Shown in pieces: positions 25,242-33,736 of a stretch of DNA of 64,000 bases; position 1 is the first letter of the stretch, and each line of letters begins with the position of its first letter. The notes beneath the pieces are model-generated. The model saw nothing but the letters and a program-made list of their open reading frames with translations, was not told the origin of the DNA and ran no database searches. The position numbers were made by a program, and so were the translations under genes. The DNA comes from Weissella uvarum. GTDB taxonomy: Bacteria; Bacillota; Bacilli; Lactobacillales; Lactobacillaceae. The stretch is taken from contig NZ_JAFBEO010000001.1 of the NCBI RefSeq assembly GCF_016908785.1, positions 62,001 to 126,000 of the forward strand. The letters are read 5' to 3'.

Positions 25242-25985
25242 TTATTTTTGCACATGCTTGCTAAAACTAATACCATCTGGCTGAGCTTCGGTCCGAGATC
25301 CAGCTAATGTTGTCAAAGTTGCAATATTCTTGGCAACACTCTCTTTATCTTGACGACTTTCAACAGAATACATATGCAAGTTACCATAGCTGTCGCGAAC
25401 GAACACAATGGAAATGAATTCCTTCACTTGACCTTGCTTCTTGTTCTCCGTATCACTGTAACCTGTCAAAACAATGGCATCCTTATTTAACTGGTGACCA
25501 GATAAGTTTTTCAAGCCCTGCAATGATTGCATAGATTGTTGCGCCAATTGTGTCACGTCCTGATTCATCTGTTGCGCAATTTGACTCTTAGCAGCAACCT
25601 TGGTATGCGTTACAAAAATCTTATCTGATTTCTCAGCAAAGGTCTGTGTGAATGTTCCGTTTTGTTGCAAATTATCGTTTGATTGAGCGCTTACAACATC
25701 TTTACGATGTCCGTAGTCAGGTAATTGGAAGTAACCACCTTTATCAGCCCCGACCCAAGTCTTTGACTTTTCGAGATTCTCAACCTGCTTAGCATCTGGC
25801 TTATTCTTACCACGCACACCAGCTAAGGCTTGTTTACGTACATCAGCTGGTTTAGCTGGCTCAGCCGGCGTAATTTGCAAAACTGATTCAACGACAGAGG
25901 CTTGTTGGTAAACACCCACACCAGCCAACGCAGCAATAAACACAGAAACAACTAACACAATCGAAATTCTAACTTTTTTACTCAT
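25242..25985 (-). CDS. membrane-anchored protein of unknown function
   Basis: A 247-residue protein that I do not recognise. Residues 1-5 are basic (MSKKVR) and are followed by one hydrophobic segment of about 20 residues, fitting a signal anchor or uncleaved signal. There is no lipobox. The rest is hydrophilic and Lys/Gln-rich, with a helical region around MNQDVTQLAQQSMQSLQ and strands in EFISIVFVRDSYG, and would lie outside the membrane. It overlaps the upstream DUF805 gene by eight bases and has GGAGG six bases before its ATG, so it belongs functionally with the two DUF805 proteins. Confidence 0.7.
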   Translation of the reverse strand: MSKKVRISIVLVVSVFIAALAGVGVYQQASVVESVLQITPAEPAKPADVRKQALAGVRGKNKPDAKQVENLEKSKTWVGADKGGYFQLPDYGHRKDVVSAQSNDNLQQNGTFTQTFAEKSDKIFVTHTKVAAKSQIAQQMNQDVTQLAQQSMQSLQGLKNLSGHQLNKDAIVLTGYSDTENKKQGQVKEFISIVFVRDSYGNLHMYSVESRQDKESVAKNIATLTTLAGSRTEAQPDGISFSKHVQK

Positions 25986-26379
25986 GATCTGCCTCCGTTG
26001 TTTGTGCTGGTCGACGGATTAGTTGACAGAAGACAACTGCTTCACCCCAGAAAGGAATCAACATTAGTAACAACCAGAATGGTGATACTTTTGCGTCACG
26101 CAAGCGCCGTACAGCTGCTGCTAAGACAATAATAAATGAGTTCACAAGAATAAACACATAAATCGCAAAAATAATACCAAGCCAAACTGGTAAACCAGAA
26201 CCTGCCGCTACACTAAGTTGTGGTGCAAAAGCAAACAACAAATAGCTAACTGGAACGGTGATCGCTGAAATAAAGAACCATAGCAACAAAGCGCCAAGGA
26301 AGAAGCTACTTCGGCTTAACCGCCCTGAAAATGAATACAACCCGTATTCTTGATTTAAAAATTGCTTTAAAAACTCCAT
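25978..26379 (-). CDS. DUF805 membrane protein (second of a pair)
   Basis: A 133-residue membrane protein of the DUF805 family, whose function is unknown. The signature FSGRLSRSSFFLG lies near residues 18-30, followed by three hydrophobic helices, and VRRLRDAKVSPFWLLLMLIPFWGE carries the usual R-R-L-x-D loop. The gene is two bases after the first DUF805 gene and overlaps the next. GGAGG lies six bases before the ATG. It is clearly a paralogue of its upstream neighbour. Confidence 0.88.
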   Translation of the reverse strand: MEFLKQFLNQEYGLYSFSGRLSRSSFFLGALLLWFFISAITVPVSYLLFAFAPQLSVAAGSGLPVWLGIIFAIYVFILVNSFIIVLAAAVRRLRDAKVSPFWLLLMLIPFWGEAVVFCQLIRRPAQTTEADHE

Positions 26380-26380
26380 C

Positions 26381-26800
26381 TTAAGCCTCCGTTACGGTTG
26401 ACTGTCCTTGGCTAGGCTTAATGGCGTGCCACAAAGTAATTGGTGCTCCAAGGATTGGCACAATCCAGAACAATAAGTAATATCCTGAAACGCCAGCATC
26501 ATGTAAACGACGCTTCATGGCAGCCAAAGCTTGCACAATCACAACAATTGCGATCAAAATTAATAGTGCAGCTAAGATATAGAAAACAGATTGGGCTGCA
26601 TTAAAATTCCCACTCATCATCAACATGTTTGCTGCAAACATACCGAGGTAAACGATTGGTGTTACCACCAAACTAACTAAAATTACCCAAGCCAAGCCAC
26701 CTAAAAAGAAGCTTTCTCGATCTAAATCACCTTTAAATGAGAACAAGCGTCCAAATTTAAAGCCATTTAATTCATTCAAATATGCTAATAGATATTCCAT
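26381..26800 (-). CDS. DUF805 membrane protein (first of a pair)
   Basis: A DUF805-family protein of 139 residues. FSFKGDLDRESFFLGG corresponds to the conserved F-x-G-R-x-x-R motif with Asp in place of Arg, and MKRRLHDAGVSGYYLLFWIVPILG carries the R-R-L-H-D loop. Three or four helices are predicted. I start at the ATG at 26800, since GGAG lies six bases before it and after the earlier in-frame ATG at 26812. It heads the three-gene unit that includes its paralogue and the anchored unknown protein. Confidence 0.87.
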   Translation of the reverse strand: MEYLLAYLNELNGFKFGRLFSFKGDLDRESFFLGGLAWVILVSLVVTPIVYLGMFAANMLMMSGNFNAAQSVFYILAALLILIAIVVIVQALAAMKRRLHDAGVSGYYLLFWIVPILGAPITLWHAIKPSQGQSTVTEA

Positions 26801-26919
26801 TACATTCTCCATTCTTTTTAACTATTTAAAAACTGTTAGTTATTAAGTATAACGCTTTTAAACAGATTTTTCAGCATTGTTACTTATTAAACACGGATAA
26901 CAATACAATTACCTTAAAA

Positions 26920-27423
26920 TTATAGGGTTTTATGCTCTTGATCTTGCTCCAATTGGGCAATCAAAGTTTTACTGTAGAGATTGGTGGCAATTGCCAAGGC
27001 CACGATTTGACTCAACTCACCATGTGCCTTTAAGGCCATGGCATTTTCTACCTGCGCAGTTCGTACAAAAATAACCGCCGCTTCTTGCGCATCGCAGTAT
27101 TCATCATAAAAGTCTTTTAAAGAACGGTCTCTTAAAGCTAAGTCTAATACACGCTGCACCTCATCAAGACTAAATGCCTGTTTCATTAAACTAATCAAAA
27201 TTAAAAAAACAACATGTTGGCGACTATACTTCTTCTTAACTGGCGCTGGCATTAAATCGTGTTTAACATAATTATTTAACATGGCATTTGTCAGGACTCT
27301 CTTCTGATTAGCGGGCATAATTTCAGCCACATAGCCGTTAACTAAACTAACGACTTGATCTAAGTATAAATCTAATGTTGGCAATTCATTCCATCGTGGT
27401 AATGTAAACTTTTGTTCTGTCAT
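26920..27423 (-). CDS. DUF1836 domain protein, putative MerR-like regulator
   Basis: A 167-residue cytoplasmic protein of the DUF1836 family. The conserved region covers most of the first 130 residues: LPRWNELPTLDLYLDQVV, then LTNAMLNNYVKHDLMPAPVKKKYSRQHV and a helical bundle. The LTNAMLNNYVK...KYSRQHV part resembles a winged-helix MerR-type DNA-binding segment, so a regulatory role is likely but the target is unknown. The ATG at 27423 is chosen over an upstream TTG. It is divergent from the HAD phosphatase gene. Confidence 0.83.
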   Translation of the reverse strand: MTEQKFTLPRWNELPTLDLYLDQVVSLVNGYVAEIMPANQKRVLTNAMLNNYVKHDLMPAPVKKKYSRQHVVFLILISLMKQAFSLDEVQRVLDLALRDRSLKDFYDEYCDAQEAAVIFVRTAQVENAMALKAHGELSQIVALAIATNLYSKTLIAQLEQDQEHKTL

Positions 27424-27568
27424 GGTAATCAATCCTCTAATCTACTATAGCTAGTTTCAATAACTAGATTATAGCATGCATCATATTAATAGAACACACA
27501 CTGGATAATTTACATTCAACCAGAATTGACTTAGTATCAAGTTATTAAAGCAACTGGAGGATTTACTA

Positions 27569-28384
27569 ATGTCTGAAATTGAACTATTGGCCTTTGATAT
27601 GGATAACACTTTACTCAATCCAGAAAAACAATTATCGCCACGCACCACACGGGTGCTCAAACAATTACATCAAGCGGGTAAACACATTGTGCTTTGCACT
27701 GGCCGACCATTCCCAAATGTTGCCCCTTTCATAAACGAATTAGAGCTCAACCATCCTGACGATTTCGTTGTTCTTTTCAATGGTGGCTGTGTTAAGAATA
27801 TCGTCAGTGACGCTAATCTCTTTGATGCACACTTTGACTTAGCAGATGTCCAAGACATGTTTGCATTTATTCATGACCAGCAACTTCCGATAGATTTAGT
27901 GGCTCAAAACGAAGTCATCTCAATTCAAGATTATGGTCAATCGCCTTATCATGAATTATTAAATAAACGAATGCCTTATCAACAAATCGCATTAGCAAAT
28001 TTACCAGCTGATTTGAACTTCAATAAATTTGTTGTTGCTGCACCAGAGGCCACCTTAGACCAGTTCATTCAATTACTCCCAGCACACCCTGAATTAACCC
28101 AAACGATGGATCATGTTCGTTCACGGCGTAACCTACTTGAATTCGTTCCTAAAGGCGTTAATAAAGCTAGTGGTCTACAAAAATTATTAGATCACTTTAA
28201 CCTCGATGCACAACAACTCATGGTCTTTGGTGACGAAGAAAATGACGCACCAATGTTTAAGCTAGCCGGTACCAGTGTTGCCATGGGCAATGCCATTCCA
28301 GAGATTAAAGCCTTGGCTACTGATGTCACTGCCTCAAACGCACAAGATGGTGTAGCGCTCTTTTTAGAAAATTATTTTGCCTAG
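27569..28384 (+). CDS. Cof-type HAD-IIB sugar phosphatase
   Basis: Haloacid dehalogenase-like phosphatase of 271 residues. The nucleophile Asp pair is in LLAFDMDNTLL (residues 6-16), motif II Thr in VLCTGRP, motif III Lys near GVNKASGLQKLL, and motif IV in VFGDEENDAPMF. A Cof-type cap domain fills residues 85-190. Members dephosphorylate sugar phosphates, flavin or pyridoxal derivatives with broad specificity, and the substrate here cannot be told. The RBS is GGAGG. The gene is monocistronic. Confidence 0.9.
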   Translation: MSEIELLAFDMDNTLLNPEKQLSPRTTRVLKQLHQAGKHIVLCTGRPFPNVAPFINELELNHPDDFVVLFNGGCVKNIVSDANLFDAHFDLADVQDMFAFIHDQQLPIDLVAQNEVISIQDYGQSPYHELLNKRMPYQQIALANLPADLNFNKFVVAAPEATLDQFIQLLPAHPELTQTMDHVRSRRNLLEFVPKGVNKASGLQKLLDHFNLDAQQLMVFGDEENDAPMFKLAGTSVAMGNAIPEIKALATDVTASNAQDGVALFLENYFA

Positions 28385-28494
28385 GTCATAAAATTTAAGA
28401 TACCATCTAAAAAGTAATGTTTTCATAAAGGAAATAACCTTTTAGTTTCAATTTAGGCAACGTCTCTCATTAAATGTTAAGATATTGTCATCTA

Positions 28495-28511
28495 CCCTAT
28501 CATCAATAGGG
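28495..28511 (+). promoter_or_regulatory. leader hairpin before femX
   Basis: CCCTATCATCAATAGGG forms a 6-base stem with a five-base loop, about 40 bases before the ATG of the FemABX gene. No clear -35/-10 pair was assigned in 28385-28548. Confidence 0.3.
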
Positions 28512-28548
28512 CTTTAAAACTGAGATTAAGAGAGGCACTGCATAACTT

Positions 28549-29811
28549 ATGCAATTTAAAGAATTAACACAACAAGAATTCGACGCCTTTGCCCAACCCC
28601 ACCCACAAGGTAACTATCTACAAACCAGTGCACAAGCTGAGTTACTCAATGAACGGGATTGGCAAACCGCGCTGTTAGGTGAAGTCGATGATGCTGGTGA
28701 CGTAATTGCTGCCGCAGTCGTGGCATGGACCCCCGTTCACCTTGGTCAACTATTTAAAATTGATGGTGGTATGTTAATTGACTATCAAGACACCGCTCTC
28801 GTTCGTGAATTTATTGAGAATGTTGTCAAATTCGCTAAAGACCGTGGTGGGCTTTATTTAGAAATTGTTCCAAATAAAATTCTCCAAACCTTTGACGATC
28901 AGGGGAACGCGTTAAGCGAACCAGATCAAATCGTTGACCGTGCTTTGATGCCTTTAGCTTCTGAGCATATCGCACCCCATCAAGGATGGACTACCAGCGA
29001 ATCACCAGCTTGGCAATATACAAAGGACTTTCGTCCAATCATTACCGCTGATGACCCTCAAAAGGCCTTGCGTGACTCTTTTGGTAAAGATGGTAAATAT
29101 TATACAAAAAAGGTTGAACAATTCCATATTACAACCCGACGGTTACAACGTGATGAACTCCCTGATTTCAAGGCCTTAACTCAAGCCACTGCTGACCGTC
29201 TCAATTATCATGATAAAGATCTCGACTTTTATTACAAAGTCTATGATAACTTTGGTGATGATGCTTATTTTGTATTCTCAGAACTTGATTTTGAACAACT
29301 TATTGCTGAACAAACACAAACCATTCAAGACCTATCAACTCAGATTGCAGCGCTTGATGCCCGAATTGCAGAAAAGCCTAACTACAAAAAGCTTAAGCGC
29401 GAACGGAATGAATTAGGCGAACAGGTTAAGCAACATGAAAAGCGCATCGCTGATGCAAAAGCCGACATGGCTAAGGCCGGTAAAGCAAAGGTTGTCCTAT
29501 CGGGAGCTCTCTTTATCGCCACGGCGAATGAGATGATTTATCTATATTCTGGCACCTATGACGAGTTTAAAAAGTACTATGGTCCATATGCAGTCCAACA
29601 ATATGCATTCAATCGGACTATTGAACGTCAAATCCCAAACTTTAACTTTTACGGGATTGAAGGCCTTTTTGATGGATCAGATGGTGTCTTAGGCTTTAAG
29701 TCTGGTTTCAGTGGTACTGTTGAAGAAAAGGTTGGAACCTACATTGTACCGGTTAAAAAAACCAAGTATCAATTATATCGACTTGCAAAACGTCTCTTAG
29801 GACGCAGTTAA
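28549..29811 (+). CDS. FemABX-family peptidoglycan bridge aminoacyltransferase
   Basis: tRNA-dependent transferase that adds the first or later amino acids of the peptidoglycan cross-bridge to lipid-linked precursor. It has 420 residues with two GNAT-like halves. NYLQTSAQAELL near residue 25 and the C-terminal GTYDEFKKYYGPYAVQQY and NFYGIEG segments are typical of FemX/MurM proteins. A charged coiled-coil insertion, about 245-310, forms the tRNA-contacting arm. Which residue and amino acid it uses is not visible. It is monocistronic with its own terminator. Confidence 0.9.
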   Translation: MQFKELTQQEFDAFAQPHPQGNYLQTSAQAELLNERDWQTALLGEVDDAGDVIAAAVVAWTPVHLGQLFKIDGGMLIDYQDTALVREFIENVVKFAKDRGGLYLEIVPNKILQTFDDQGNALSEPDQIVDRALMPLASEHIAPHQGWTTSESPAWQYTKDFRPIITADDPQKALRDSFGKDGKYYTKKVEQFHITTRRLQRDELPDFKALTQATADRLNYHDKDLDFYYKVYDNFGDDAYFVFSELDFEQLIAEQTQTIQDLSTQIAALDARIAEKPNYKKLKRERNELGEQVKQHEKRIADAKADMAKAGKAKVVLSGALFIATANEMIYLYSGTYDEFKKYYGPYAVQQYAFNRTIERQIPNFNFYGIEGLFDGSDGVLGFKSGFSGTVEEKVGTYIVPVKKTKYQLYRLAKRLLGRS

Positions 29812-29812
29812 T

Positions 29813-29856
29813 AAAAAGGAGTAGCTAACTATCAGTTAGCTGCTCCTTTTTATTTT
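29813..29856. terminator. bidirectional terminator between femX and the lysozyme gene
   Basis: AAAAGGAGTAGCTAAC, five-base loop, GTTAGCTGCTCCTTTT, followed by more T's. It lies between two convergent genes, within four bases of both stops. Confidence 0.9.
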
Positions 29857-32600
29857 TAAACCCGGGTACCACGCCCTGTTTTATCAAAGCGATATGTTAC
29901 ACCATTAATTGTTAGCGTCTTATTTTCAACGCGTTGGAAATTGACATAGTATTCAACTTGACCGTTACCCAATTGGCGTAGTCCGTTGATTGCATCCCCA
30001 ACTGCATTGAAATAGTACGTTTTATTATTCACAGTACGAGTTGCATTCCGAACTTGCTTGCCAGTCGTTGGATCATAGTATTCCAAACCGGTCGCACTAT
30101 ACTTACGCAAGCCAGTTACCGCATAACCTTGCTTATCAAAGTAATAGTACGTTGACCCAGTCTTAACATAACCCGGAACCATAACACGCGCCTTGGTTGT
30201 TGGATCGTAGTATTCAATTTTACCATCCGGACGCTTAAAGCCACCAGCAACTGCTTGACCATTTGCGTCAAAATGATATTGCTTCCCATTGATCGTTAAC
30301 GTTTTATTCCGAACTTGTTGATGCGTTTGAGGATCATAATACTCAACAGCATTGTTGCCATAACGCCGTAGGCCTGTAATCGCATCACCAACGGCGTTGA
30401 AGTAATAAGCTGTATTACCTAGCGTTACCCGTTGGTTACGCACTTGCTTGCGGGTCGTTGGATCATAATATTCCAACCCATTCTTACCATACTTACGCAA
30501 ACCAGTCATAGCTTGCCCGTCATTACCGATATAGTAATAAGTTGAACCGGTTGCCACATAAACATTCTTTAAACGCTTTAAGTTTTTACCATAGTATTCA
30601 ACGGAATTCTTACCATACTTACGTAAGCCAGTGATTGCATCACCAACGGCATTGAAATAATAAGTATCTTGACCAACAGTAATACGTTGATTTTGGACTT
30701 GCTTCCGAGTCGTTGGGTTATAGTATTCTAAACCATTTGTTCCGTAACGGCGCAAGCCAGAAACCGCTTGTCCATCACTACCCATGTAGTAATAAGTGTT
30801 ACCCACTGGTACGTAAAGATTTGATAACCGCTTTTGGTTTTTACCATAATATTCAACTGAATTTTTGCCATACTTACGTAATCCAGTAATTGCATCACCG
30901 ACGGCATTGAAATAATAGGTATCTTGACCAACAGTGATCCGTTGGTTTTGGACTTGTTTATGGGTCGTTGGATTATAGTATTCTAACCCACTTGCGCTAT
31001 AACGTCGTAAGCCAGAAACTGCTTGTCCATCACTACCCATGTAGTAATAAGTGCTACCCACAGGAACATAGACGTTCGACAACCGCTTATGGTTTTGACC
31101 ATAATATTCAATTGAATTCTTGCCATACGTCCGCAAACCGGTAATGGCATCACCTTCACCATTAAAGTAATAAGTAGCTTGGTTAACAGTTACCCGCTTA
31201 TTACGCACTTGCGCTTTGGTGGTTGGATCATAATATTCCAAACCATTCGTACCATAAGTACGAAGACCAGACATCGCCTTACCATTCACATAGTAATACC
31301 AGTTATTACTACTCTTTACATAACCATTTTTAGTATTTGGCGCGGTATTTGTCGATCCGCTCGCCACAGTACCAAGATAGTTAAACCAGTAATTCGCAAT
31401 ATTACCACGTACAGGTTGGTATGAGTCATATGGACGCTCATAATTGTTCATGAAGACCATGGCCAAATCAAAGGCTGACGCTTTACTCTTCATGTATTGC
31501 GATGCCGTCATACTACTATAGCGACTTGGGAAAAACTGTGTTCCCGGCGTTACCATTTCAAATTGAATTCGTGCCGCTTGGCCTGTTAGAGTGCGGTAAT
31601 CATAACCATTTTGACGACACCAATTAACTAACTTGCTGGCTGGGGTCCATTGCACTAGTCCATAACCACCGCCGCCACCAATTTCAGTAATATCAGGCAA
31701 TAAGTAACTTTCAATCGTCATATTCCCCAACATTCCAGCGATGGCATTCCGAGTCCAACCACGCGCTGAAAAATACTGATACAAAAAGCGAGCATTGGCC
31801 TTTTGGGTTTCTGAATAGTTATAGGTTGAGGCCGTTTGGACTGATTTAGGCGCTACGGTCACGGTCTTTTTAACTGACACTTGGTTACTTGCACTAGTCT
31901 TTGTCGCACTAGTTGACTGTGCTTGAGTATTTTTAGCAGCTGTTGATTGCTTAGTCCCATTTGTTTGCTTCGTTGAAGCTGATTGTTGAGTAGCATTGGC
32001 CATTGAAGTCGACTGTTTTGTCGTTGCACTCTTAGCCGTTGACGTTGATGCTTGTGTAGATTTAGTAGTCTGCGAACTTACTGATTGGCTTGTTGCTTTA
32101 CTAATACCATTGCTTGGTTGAGTCGTCTGTGAACTCATCGATTGACTAGTGACCTTGTTTGCCACACCACTTTGTTGCGCTGCTGTGCCACTCGTAACCG
32201 ATTGATTGTTAACGGACTGACTTACGACAGTCTGGCTCACACTGGTAGCTTGACTGATCTTTTGATTTGCACCGGATGATACGCTTTGTACCGCAGTTGA
32301 GGCTGGTGCTTGACTGGTAACTTCCGCCTTCACTGGGGCTTGTGCTACGGTTTGTGTATTAGTTGGATCAGCTTGCAGCTTAGCAGCAATTTGATTTTGA
32401 ACTTGATCCTTAACTGAAGTTGTTTCATCAGAATCGGCTTGATCATGTGCAGTTTGATCAGCTTGATTAATTGCATTTGTACCGACTTCATCGGCTTGAG
32501 CAGCTCCGGTACCACCCAACAAGGCGGTCGCAGTTCCTAAAGTTGTTGCAACTGAACTCACCCAAAACTTACCACTTTTATACATCTTTAAACGTGCCAT
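29856..32600 (-). CDS. secreted lysozyme-like wall hydrolase with glucan-binding repeats
   Basis: An exported protein of 914 residues. A KxYKxGKxW signal peptide (KMYKSGKFW, residues 5-13) ends near AQADE at 38. A Ser/Thr/Gln-rich low-complexity stretch covers about 40-255. A phage-tail-lysozyme-type domain (about 262-410) has the likely catalytic Glu297 in GNMTIESYLLP, followed by YGLVQWTP. The remainder, from about 430, is a long array of Tyr/Gly-rich repeats of the kind found in glucan-binding regions of dextransucrases (YYFNAVGDAITGLRKYG). No LPXTG signal is present, so retention probably depends on binding wall polymer or dextran. GAGGA lies six bases before the ATG. It probably acts in cell separation or autolysis. 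Confidence 0.87.
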   Translation of the reverse strand: MARLKMYKSGKFWVSSVATTLGTATALLGGTGAAQADEVGTNAINQADQTAHDQADSDETTSVKDQVQNQIAAKLQADPTNTQTVAQAPVKAEVTSQAPASTAVQSVSSGANQKISQATSVSQTVVSQSVNNQSVTSGTAAQQSGVANKVTSQSMSSQTTQPSNGISKATSQSVSSQTTKSTQASTSTAKSATTKQSTSMANATQQSASTKQTNGTKQSTAAKNTQAQSTSATKTSASNQVSVKKTVTVAPKSVQTASTYNYSETQKANARFLYQYFSARGWTRNAIAGMLGNMTIESYLLPDITEIGGGGGYGLVQWTPASKLVNWCRQNGYDYRTLTGQAARIQFEMVTPGTQFFPSRYSSMTASQYMKSKASAFDLAMVFMNNYERPYDSYQPVRGNIANYWFNYLGTVASGSTNTAPNTKNGYVKSSNNWYYYVNGKAMSGLRTYGTNGLEYYDPTTKAQVRNKRVTVNQATYYFNGEGDAITGLRTYGKNSIEYYGQNHKRLSNVYVPVGSTYYYMGSDGQAVSGLRRYSASGLEYYNPTTHKQVQNQRITVGQDTYYFNAVGDAITGLRKYGKNSVEYYGKNQKRLSNLYVPVGNTYYYMGSDGQAVSGLRRYGTNGLEYYNPTTRKQVQNQRITVGQDTYYFNAVGDAITGLRKYGKNSVEYYGKNLKRLKNVYVATGSTYYYIGNDGQAMTGLRKYGKNGLEYYDPTTRKQVRNQRVTLGNTAYYFNAVGDAITGLRRYGNNAVEYYDPQTHQQVRNKTLTINGKQYHFDANGQAVAGGFKRPDGKIEYYDPTTKARVMVPGYVKTGSTYYYFDKQGYAVTGLRKYSATGLEYYDPTTGKQVRNATRTVNNKTYYFNAVGDAINGLRQLGNGQVEYYVNFQRVENKTLTINGVTYRFDKTGRGTRV
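29900..31300 (-). repeat. glucan-binding-type tandem repeats, some near-identical
   Basis: The coding repeats alternate two unit types: one ending in LEYYNPTTRKQVQNQ and one ending in VEYYGKNQKRLSN. Together they have a period of about 80 codons. Two consecutive copies, around 30600-30820 and 30840-31060, are nearly identical in DNA, pointing to recent duplication or gene conversion. Confidence 0.8.
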
Positions 32601-32784
32601 GATTCATCCTCATCGTCTTTGTCATGATTTTTAGATTTAATTAAATTCATAAGGTTTTCTTAATATTCTTAATAAATTTAATATACCTAATATCGCACCT
32701 AACGTCAATCAAAAATAAACGTTTTCTAATAAACACAACCAGACTAAGCTTAAAATCATTTAAATGGCACTGACCGCTAAAAAA

Positions 32785-32823
32785 CAAAAAAAAGACGCCT
32801 ATTTGTAATAGACGTCTTTTTAA
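32785..32823 (-). terminator. terminator of the GlsB/YeaQ gene
   Basis: AAAAAGACG.CTATT / AATAG.CGTCTTTTT with a short loop. T's follow on the minus strand, beginning a few bases after the stop at 32829. Confidence 0.88.
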
Positions 32824-32828
32824 AACTC

Positions 32829-33074
32829 TTAGTTCTTAATCTTGCTCATAACCCAGCTAACAACAACAACCACGATTACAGCACCGATGATTGATGGGAA
32901 GATAGCCATTCCGGCCAAGCTTGGTCCCCATGTTCCTAGCAAAGTTTCACCAAGCCATGAACCAATCAAGCCAGCCAAGATGTTAGCGATCCAACCCATA
33001 GAAGTGTGAGTAATCGCACCACCGATAGCACCAATAATTGCTCCAATAATTAGCATCCAAATTGTACTCATCAT
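32829..33074 (-). CDS. GlsB/YeaQ/YmgE family small membrane protein
   Basis: A protein of 81 residues made almost wholly of three hydrophobic glycine-rich helices: IWMLIIGAIIGAIGGAI, MGWIANILAGLIGSWLGE and a last helix ending KIKN. This is the layout of the transglycosylase-associated (GlsB/YeaQ/YmgE) family, which is often stress-induced and whose activity is unproven. AGGAGGG lies upstream of two adjacent ATGs (33074, 33071). It is monocistronic. Confidence 0.88.
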   Translation of the reverse strand: MMSTIWMLIIGAIIGAIGGAITHTSMGWIANILAGLIGSWLGETLLGTWGPSLAGMAIFPSIIGAVIVVVVVSWVMSKIKN

Positions 33075-33173
33075 TTGTACAACCCTCCTTGAATAATTTC
33101 TAATTAGCGAATAACGCCAATAGTTCAATTTTACTCGCTTTTTTCAAAAATTCCAGGAAAATCACTCTTTAAA

Positions 33174-33725
33174 TTAATAAATGGTCAAAGCTAGCACCTG
33201 TTGATCGGTCGCTGTTTGTCCCTCATCAATATCAACTTCTTTAATCCCATTACGGATGCGCATGCCCACCGCTTTAAAATAATCAACATGCTGCTTGATA
33301 AAGTCCGCTGCCGCATCTTCGAAAATCACTTCTGAACTTTTAACAAAATCATGCTCATCTAACTGCGCTTTAATGTTTAAATAAATTACTGTTTCTGCAT
33401 CATCAAGTTTTTCTGGGAAATTTTCAATTGAAATTGCGACCAAATCATTAACCAGTGACGCATGTTGCTTACTAATATCTGACCAATGTAAGATTGTTTG
33501 CACATGCTCTGGACCATCATTTGTGGCATCTAATTGAAATCCCATCGGCATCGTAAAAAAATTATAGCGACGTAATTGATCAAATAATTCCGGAGATTCT
33601 TCAATCACGACACCAAATTGGCCATTACGAGCTGCATTCAATAACAAGTGTTCCAATGCTGTTCGAAGTGTTGCTTCAATTGTTTCATAAACTTGATCAA
33701 TATAATATGTTGCTTCAATTGCCAT
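33174..33725 (-). CDS. protein of unknown function upstream-linked to licD
   Basis: A 183-residue soluble, acidic protein that I do not recognise. It has no signal peptide, membrane helix or known motif. The sequence suggests mixed alpha/beta structure, with a helix IEATLRTALEHLLLNAARNG and a strand-rich middle (FGVVIEES, TVIYLNIKAQL). It starts eleven bases after the licD stop on the same strand and is probably cotranscribed with it. The coding character is supported by the reading length and neighbouring spacing only. Confidence 0.65.
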   Translation of the reverse strand: MAIEATYYIDQVYETIEATLRTALEHLLLNAARNGQFGVVIEESPELFDQLRRYNFFTMPMGFQLDATNDGPEHVQTILHWSDISKQHASLVNDLVAISIENFPEKLDDAETVIYLNIKAQLDEHDFVKSSEVIFEDAAADFIKQHVDYFKAVGMRIRNGIKEVDIDEGQTATDQQVLALTIY

Positions 33726-33736
33726 CTTAATCCTCT

